This document shows positions 58,731 through 64,000 of a DNA stretch of 64,000 nt, piece by piece. Each line of letters opens with the position of its first letter. Position 1 is the first letter of the stretch. The DNA comes from Megamerina dolium. Its lineage: Eukaryota > Arthropoda > Insecta > Diptera > Megamerinidae. The stretch lies in contig OY978526.1 in NCBI GenBank assembly GCA_963854835.1, positions 91,214,140 through 91,278,139 on the forward strand, given 5' to 3'. The translations under genes and the position numbers were made by a program. A model generated the notes under the pieces. That model searched no databases. It had not been told where the DNA came from and saw only the letters and a list, made by a program, of their open reading frames with translations.

Positions 58731-60110
58731 AGTGAGCTTGCTCTGTATCCAATTAACAGTACTGAGTACGGTCAAGAGTTGAACTTTCAGTACGTACCTC
58801 AAAAAAAAAAAAAAAAAAATGCAATCAAAGATGGAATCGTATAACGGGATGCAAGCCCAGCAACGCTCTATGGCGAAACTAAGATTGGAGGAAATCTGAT
58901 CAAATAATTAATTATAATTATTACAATTTTTTTATTACAATGTTGAACGTGCTGGGCGAACCAACCTGTTTTTTGGCGTTGGGGTGAGGTAAAAAATGCT
59001 TCGCACCATATAGGGACCGTCATCCCTATGTATGTGGTGTATCCACTAAAAAACTCCCTCCTCCTCTCCTGGATTCTTTACCTGCCCCGAGTCTACTATT
59101 ACATTCCTTCGGGGCAGGAGATCCAAGAAGGCGTCCTGAAAAGGACTCCAATTCTGTTACTTTCCCTGCGTCCAGGGTCGCCATTCTATTTTATAATATT
59201 TGTGTCGCTGATGTGCAGTTGTTGTAGGGTTATGTCGTAGCAGTATTATGTTATGTCATCTGAACCAACCTTCGATAGCCTGGAAATGCAGTCCAAATGT
59301 AATATAAATGATCTCTGTACTAAACTACTTACAGCAAACTAAATGGCTGGTTACAAAGCGGCGCTTGAGCGCTAATTGAATTCGTAGGCGAAACTACCAT
59401 TTCAAGCAACCAACACCATGTTGTCATACGTACTCAAATTATCATTGCAATTTTTTGAAAGATATCTCGGATTTACAATATCTACTAAATGCTTTTTGTT
59501 TATCATGATATTATCAATATTTTTCAATGTTTTATTGATTTTTTCGGCAATAGGTTCACCTCCAAATATGTTACAAGTCAGCTGAGAAAAATGGCTCATT
59601 GACCAATATTTCCTATCAGTGAATACTTTTTATGACTATGGGCTTTTAATACCACTTTATAGTGCTGCTACTATCACGTAGTAGTGACACGTACGTATTT
59701 ATTACTAACCAAATGTAGTCGATATTGTAATTGCCTTACATTTATTATTACATTTTCAATCGAAGGCATACACACAGACATACACACACGCATACACTTA
59801 TATTCTTAATTGATGAGTTTCGCAATTAACTGCAAAATAATTTCTGTTTAACCATAGTTTAACCTTTAATTAAGGTTTTGTTGCGAGTTTTTACGCATAC
59901 ATAAAGAAACTGCCACCACCAACAACTACTTATGTTACTTACACTCTATTAATATGTCTATTAAAAAGATACTTATATATTAAGAGTATACATATTGTTG
60001 TTGTTTTTGTTATTGTTGCAACATTTAGTGGCACGCGAATTTATAATGTACATACAATGCTCTATGGCTACTCGTAATTCATGATATTCAAATTAATTTC
60101 GATGATTTTC

Positions 60111-60139
60111 TTGTTGTTGTTGTTGTTGTTGTTGTTGTT
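60111..60139. repeat. (TTG)n microsatellite
   Basis: Nine to ten TTG units; the CAA/TTG class is the most frequent trinucleotide repeat in this window. Confidence 0.9.
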
Positions 60140-60158
60140 TCTATCTTGGAAGTACATT

Positions 60159-60161
<3 letters not shown>

Positions 60162-60189
<28 letters not shown>
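60162..60189. repeat. (GT)n microsatellite
   Basis: About fourteen GT units, with GT-rich flanks. Confidence 0.9.
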
Positions 60190-60899
60190 TTGTGTGTACG
60201 TGTACGATGTAATGAAATTTTTATTACATCTACATTTCAATGACTATAATTTTCATTAATACATATTATCATTTGACTTGAATACATACACACACACACA
60301 CACGCATAAATAAGTACTGCTATTAATAAATACTTGAATTATCATTGCTGTAATTCGAGTACCCGGTATATAAGGTACTTACGTAGTAGCATTGTACTAA
60401 TACGATATGATCGTGTATCATTCAAACAATTTGCAATCCATCAATATTAATGATAATGGCATATCTATTAATCAATTTTATTGCAAAATAGAAATTGTAA
60501 TTATTATTAATAATATGAATATTGTTTTTACGTTTTTTTTTCCGTAAATATATTATATATGTTATATAGCTTATCAAGAGGCCAAAAGGAAACAATATGT
60601 AATAGTGGAAAAATTAAAATATTGTTTGATTAAGAGATCAGAAGTAAAATAATAAACTTAGCTCCATGGGATTTACTGGCCCCAGTGTGGCTTCTCATGA
60701 AGAGGACTGGCACAATAACCTAAACTGACTAACCCTCCAAATAATCGTGTTGCGTCTTAGGCATTGCATCATGGGCGTTGCAGTAATGACTATTTCTATC
60801 TCCAAACAATACTTAATCAAGTATAAAGAGCAAATCGAATCAATAAAAACAATATAGAATATAAATCAGAACAAATATAATACTTATTTTCAAAAGTGA

Positions 60900-61367
60900 T
60901 TTTTTTTTTCTCCTTTATCGCTCCTAATTGAAGCATAGGGCCTCCACAAGGCTTCTCCATCGCACACGATTCTATGATGTTGTTCTAGCGTCATCCCATG
61001 TGATATTGACATCAGCTAGTTCCCGCAGGGTTGACCTTCTCCAAGTGTTCTTTGGCCGCCCGCGTCTTCTGCTCCCTTGTGGATTCCATTCGAGCGACAT
61101 TCTGGTGATGCTTTCTGGCTGCTTTCTTAACGTGTGGCCAATCGAGTGCCACTTCCTACTCTTAATCTTGTTCAGTATAGGCTCCTCGTTTGTTTGACGC
61201 CATAGTGCCTCGATGGAAATAGTGTTAGGCCAAAATATCGTACATATGATCCTCAAACACTTGTTGGCGAAAGCTTGAAGTCTCTGCGTGATTGAGTTCG
61301 AGATGAGCCATGTTTCGCTTCCGTACAGTAGCATCGATTTCACGCATGCGAAAAATATTCGCAATTT
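60900..61367 (-). mobile_element. RTE-like LINE with GRP-rich C-terminus, 5'-truncated
   Basis: A clean 130-codon minus-strand frame (61364-60972) encodes the post-polymerase part: K-S-M-L-L-Y-G-S-E-T-W, L-Q-A-F-A-N-K-C-L-R-I-I, W-x-S-I-G-H-T-L-R-K, N-P-Q-G-S-R-R-R-G-R-P-K-N-T-W-R-R and a C-terminal T-W-D-D-A-R block, then a frameshift. The poly(A) tail appears as a T run at 60901-60910. Its wording differs from the other RTE-like family (25757 etc.) and matches the fragment at 1235-1447. It has suffered few mutations and looks like one of the younger insertions here. Confidence 0.8.
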
Positions 61368-61481
61368 CGTGCGTCTGGAGATTTGGGAGATTTTTTACAA
61401 TAATTATGATTCCTTCAAACAAAACATCACAAAACTTGAATTTTTTTTTTAATGATAGAATTATTACAATTACAATTTCCG

Positions 61482-62250
61482 CCACCTATTATGGCATAAG
61501 TTTCCTGAGCATCGCATACAAGGTTTTATCGTGCGTATTGTGTGAAATATTGAAGCCTATGCCCGGCAACCTGATTGGACCTTATCAGTGTGGCTTCGAA
61601 CGCGAGTCACGGCGATTGGGTCTTACGGTGAACGAGGGCAAGACGAAGCAACTAGCGTCTACAAACAAAGAGTCCCGGCGTCTTGGATAACATGTCACTG
61701 TTGACAACTGCACTTTCGAGGTGGTGAAGGACTTTGTCTATCTTGTTACTTTGGGCTGAGTAAGCAATTGAGTAGTCAAGCTCTCTCTCTCTCTCTCTCT
61801 CACGCTACAAGGCCCTCATTATTCCTGTGCTAACATATGGCGCAGAAGCCTAGACAATTTCCACCACGGATGAGAGGATGCTTAGAGTTTTCCAGAGAAA
61901 AAAGATCTTCGAACCTATTTGAGTTGATGGCGAGTATGGAATAAGGTACAACGATGAGCTGCATGAGTTGTACGCTAACATAGACATAGTTAGGCGAATG
62001 AAAATCCAGCGGCTGCGATGGCTAGGTATCGCAGGGTATTTAATTCGGCACTCGCAGGAGGATGCAGAAAAAGAGGAAGACCGTTGGAAGGATCAAGTGT
62101 TGGGTAAGGACCAAGTGTTGGGTAACCTGACGGCGCTTAGAATGTCCAATTAGCGCCAGCAAGCGAAGAACAGAGAATACTGACGCCGCATTATATGTTC
62201 GGCCTAAGTCGATCATCGGCTGTTATGGCCACATAAGAAGAAGAAGAAGA
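61482..62250 (+). mobile_element. RTE-like LINE, internally deleted copy ending in (AAG)n
   Basis: It starts in the fingers region of the reverse transcriptase (S-I-A-Y-K-V-L-S, then L-I-G-P-Y-Q-C-G-F, 61502-61604). It jumps at about 61604, losing the catalytic palm, to the segment L-G-L-T-V-N-E-G-K-T-K (61616-61648) and F-E-V-V-K-D-F-V-Y-L. The post-polymerase part follows in several frames, with a CT repeat at 61783-61801 and G-C-R-K-R-G-R-P near 62065. The 3' end carries AAG units (62237-62250). Same family as 25757-26345 and 55435-56470. Confidence 0.8.
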
Positions 62251-64000
62251 ATTACTACGTTACGACATCATCTAAGAATGAATCAGTAAAGAGTACAAAA
62301 TAGCCTTACCGTCGGCAGTCGGATAGACTGTACTTATTGCCGTTATCGTCCATATTGCATTTACCTTCTCAGTTATTCAAAATCGTTTGAAATAGAATGT
62401 AGCACATTAAGCAGGGCGAAAAACAAATTTAATATTCCTTTATATGAAGACCATGAATATTATATGACCGTAAAACTTGGATTTTATTCATTGTCACATT
62501 AATCCTGTAACGTAGTAAATATTTTGCATGATGGTATTTGCATTAAAAGTAAATACAAGAATTTATTATATTTACATTTACGTTGATATTGTATGGAACA
62601 GAAGTAGGTACACTATTAAAGCATATAATAAAAAAAATAGTAAAACCAAATGCAGACATAATAATTCACCATATAGAAATGACATAAAATAATAACGATA
62701 ATAATAAGAATATTTTGTGAAATAAATGTGTGGGTATGTGTGTGTGTGTGTAGGTAATTTACAGCACAGGTCACATTTTTGAGCTTTGGTTTTTTTGGTT
62801 ATTGTTTTAATTTGTGGTAAAACGCTCATAAATTCTATTACTAACTGCCTTCTATAGCAGATCTAAGATAAAGCATCTACATACCCGACATGTAGTAGTT
62901 CCCAAAAATATGCTAATTTCTTCTGTTTATATTTTGCTTTGGAATGTGTAGTATGTGTGTGGATGTGTGCGTTTATTTTAGCTTCTGCTTGTTGTAATTA
63001 AAATAATTTATTTCTCTCAACATAATAAAGGATGTAATAAATTTTGCTTACTGTGAGTACTTTGGATTACAACAACAACAACAACAACATCAAGTAATGT
63101 AATCCAATAAAAATTGCTAGATGAAGAACAAGGACAAACAAACAAAAAAACAAAAAAAAAAAAACAAAAAAATACAATAAAATAAAAATATAATAAATAA
63201 ATATGTAGTAAACGAGATTAAAATGAAAACACACCCAAAATAAAAAGCAGCTCTACTTCATATTTTAGATGAAAAGAACAAATTAGCAAAAAAAAAAAAC
63301 AAAAAAAAACAAACAAACTAGTCGATGTTCGGGGGTTAAGTTAGGGATGTTAGGGTGGCTTTGCTCAAACTTGACTAAATGTTATTTAAGTACTAACTAA
63401 CGTGCAGATTTAATGTTTTTATTATTTCTTTGTTGTTGTTGTTGTTCTTGTTTTTACTTCATACAGCAACAAAAAGAACAATAATAAAATTAAAAGCACA
63501 CACACACGTGCATATAAGTAGCATATAATATATTGAAAGTAAAGTACGTACACTTAAATAAAAATTAATTAAATGTGTTTATGCACGTGAAAAAGTAAGA
63601 AATTAAAAGCAACAACAACAACAACCAAGAAGGAAACCAAAAAAAAAAAAAACGCAGAAAATAAACAAAATATGTTATGTTCACATATATGCAAGTATAG
63701 TATATCTATGTATGTATGTATGTATGTAAATATGAAAGCTAAGCTAATTAAATTATGAATAATTACATGCCACTACCACCCGTTCGGTTGATTAAATGTG
63801 CGTGTATGAGGTCGGAGAGAGGCCACTAACTATATCAGCGAATATCAGTGAATCAGCGAACCATCATCATCAACGGTGGTTAACGTCGGCAACGGCATCA
63901 GGCGTGACAACTCAGAACCAGAGCCGTTCACAAAGGACCAACACCAATGTTTGTGCTATGAGCCAATTTATATGGTCCTAAGTGAGCTACGTATGCTACA
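62251..64000. other. non-coding intron sequence to the window end
   Basis: AT-rich spacer with GT (62738-62749), CAA (63069-63089, 63610-63624), A-rich (63140-63175, 63640-63654) and TATG (63706-63728) repeats. The last 220 bases (63780-63981) are less AT-rich and open on the plus strand, with a His/Thr/Ser-rich peptide and no domain. This could be an exon edge or composition noise. Confidence 0.4.

Larger units (their letters stand above)
58731..60899. other. intron sequence with a GC-richer patch and long microsatellites
   Basis: The patch at 58940-59290 is richer in G and C and may be a decayed LINE or another transposon, but I recognised no motif; it includes an inverted pair TGCCCCGA/TCGGGGCA (59081-59088, 59109-59116). 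An A run lies at 58801-58819. TTG repeats (60111-60139) and GT repeats (60162-60189) follow. No exon recognised. Confidence 0.45.
42846..64000 (+). other. downstream intron of spineless (3' end beyond the window)
   Basis: It begins at the GTAAGT donor after the bHLH exon. No PAS-A, PAS-B or C-terminal transactivation exon was recognised before the window ends, so this intron is probably at least 21 kb. It holds two mariner copies, LINE fragments, one SINE and many simple repeats. The intron splits a codon after its first base, so the next exon must start in the matching phase. Confidence 0.6.

Overview
This window looks like intronic DNA from a higher fly, most likely a true fruit fly (Tephritidae) or a close relative. 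The evidence is very AT-rich sequence, abundant short CAA/TTG, ATT, CATA and TG microsatellites, many decayed insect transposons, and one clear host exon. That exon (42655-42845, + strand) encodes the bHLH domain of an aryl hydrocarbon receptor homologue, i.e. spineless (ss). It has a canonical acceptor (pyrimidine tract plus GCAG) and donor (GTAAGT). No other exon of the gene could be recognised. The rest of the window is therefore most simply read as parts of two very large ss introns: at least 42.6 kb upstream and at least 21 kb downstream.

The introns are populated by mobile elements, nearly all broken. LINEs: an I-like family (5510-6412, 14700-15765, 20170-20216, 21783-22420 and probably 50940-51310); an RTE-like family (25757-26345, 55435-56470, 61482-62250); a second RTE-like family ending in a GRP-rich C-terminus (1235-1447, 60900-61367); a separate reverse transcriptase fragment (57800-57965); and an R4/Dong-like LINE with a restriction-like endonuclease (35090-36590). 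DNA elements: three copies of one DD34D mariner with paired termini and TA duplications (39615-40823, 45655-46778, 52812-53607); another mariner (33290-34300); a DD37D-type element (22850-23510); further Tc1/mariner remnants (12280-12610, 30735-30900, 48395-48680); a 596-bp deletion derivative with perfect 15-bp termini (32265-32860); a PIF/Harbinger-like element with a MADF-domain remnant (29599-30700); and a 317-bp MITE with doubled termini (17938-18254).

Four copies of a tRNA-derived SINE (19740-20018, 23597-23940, 36834-37180, 58051-58410) all lie in the sense direction of ss. A separate pair of tRNA-like relics is at 10365-10630 on the minus strand.

A few open frames (7864-8271, 28143-28391, 29273-29582, 58433-58730) match nothing I recognise. 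They could be nested exons, pseudogenes or unknown transposon parts. The most novel material is the SINE family, the doubled-terminus MITE, the Harbinger-like element and these orphan frames. I see no evidence of a bacterial-type system, CRISPR array or rRNA gene. All family assignments come from reading motifs by eye; no database search was run.
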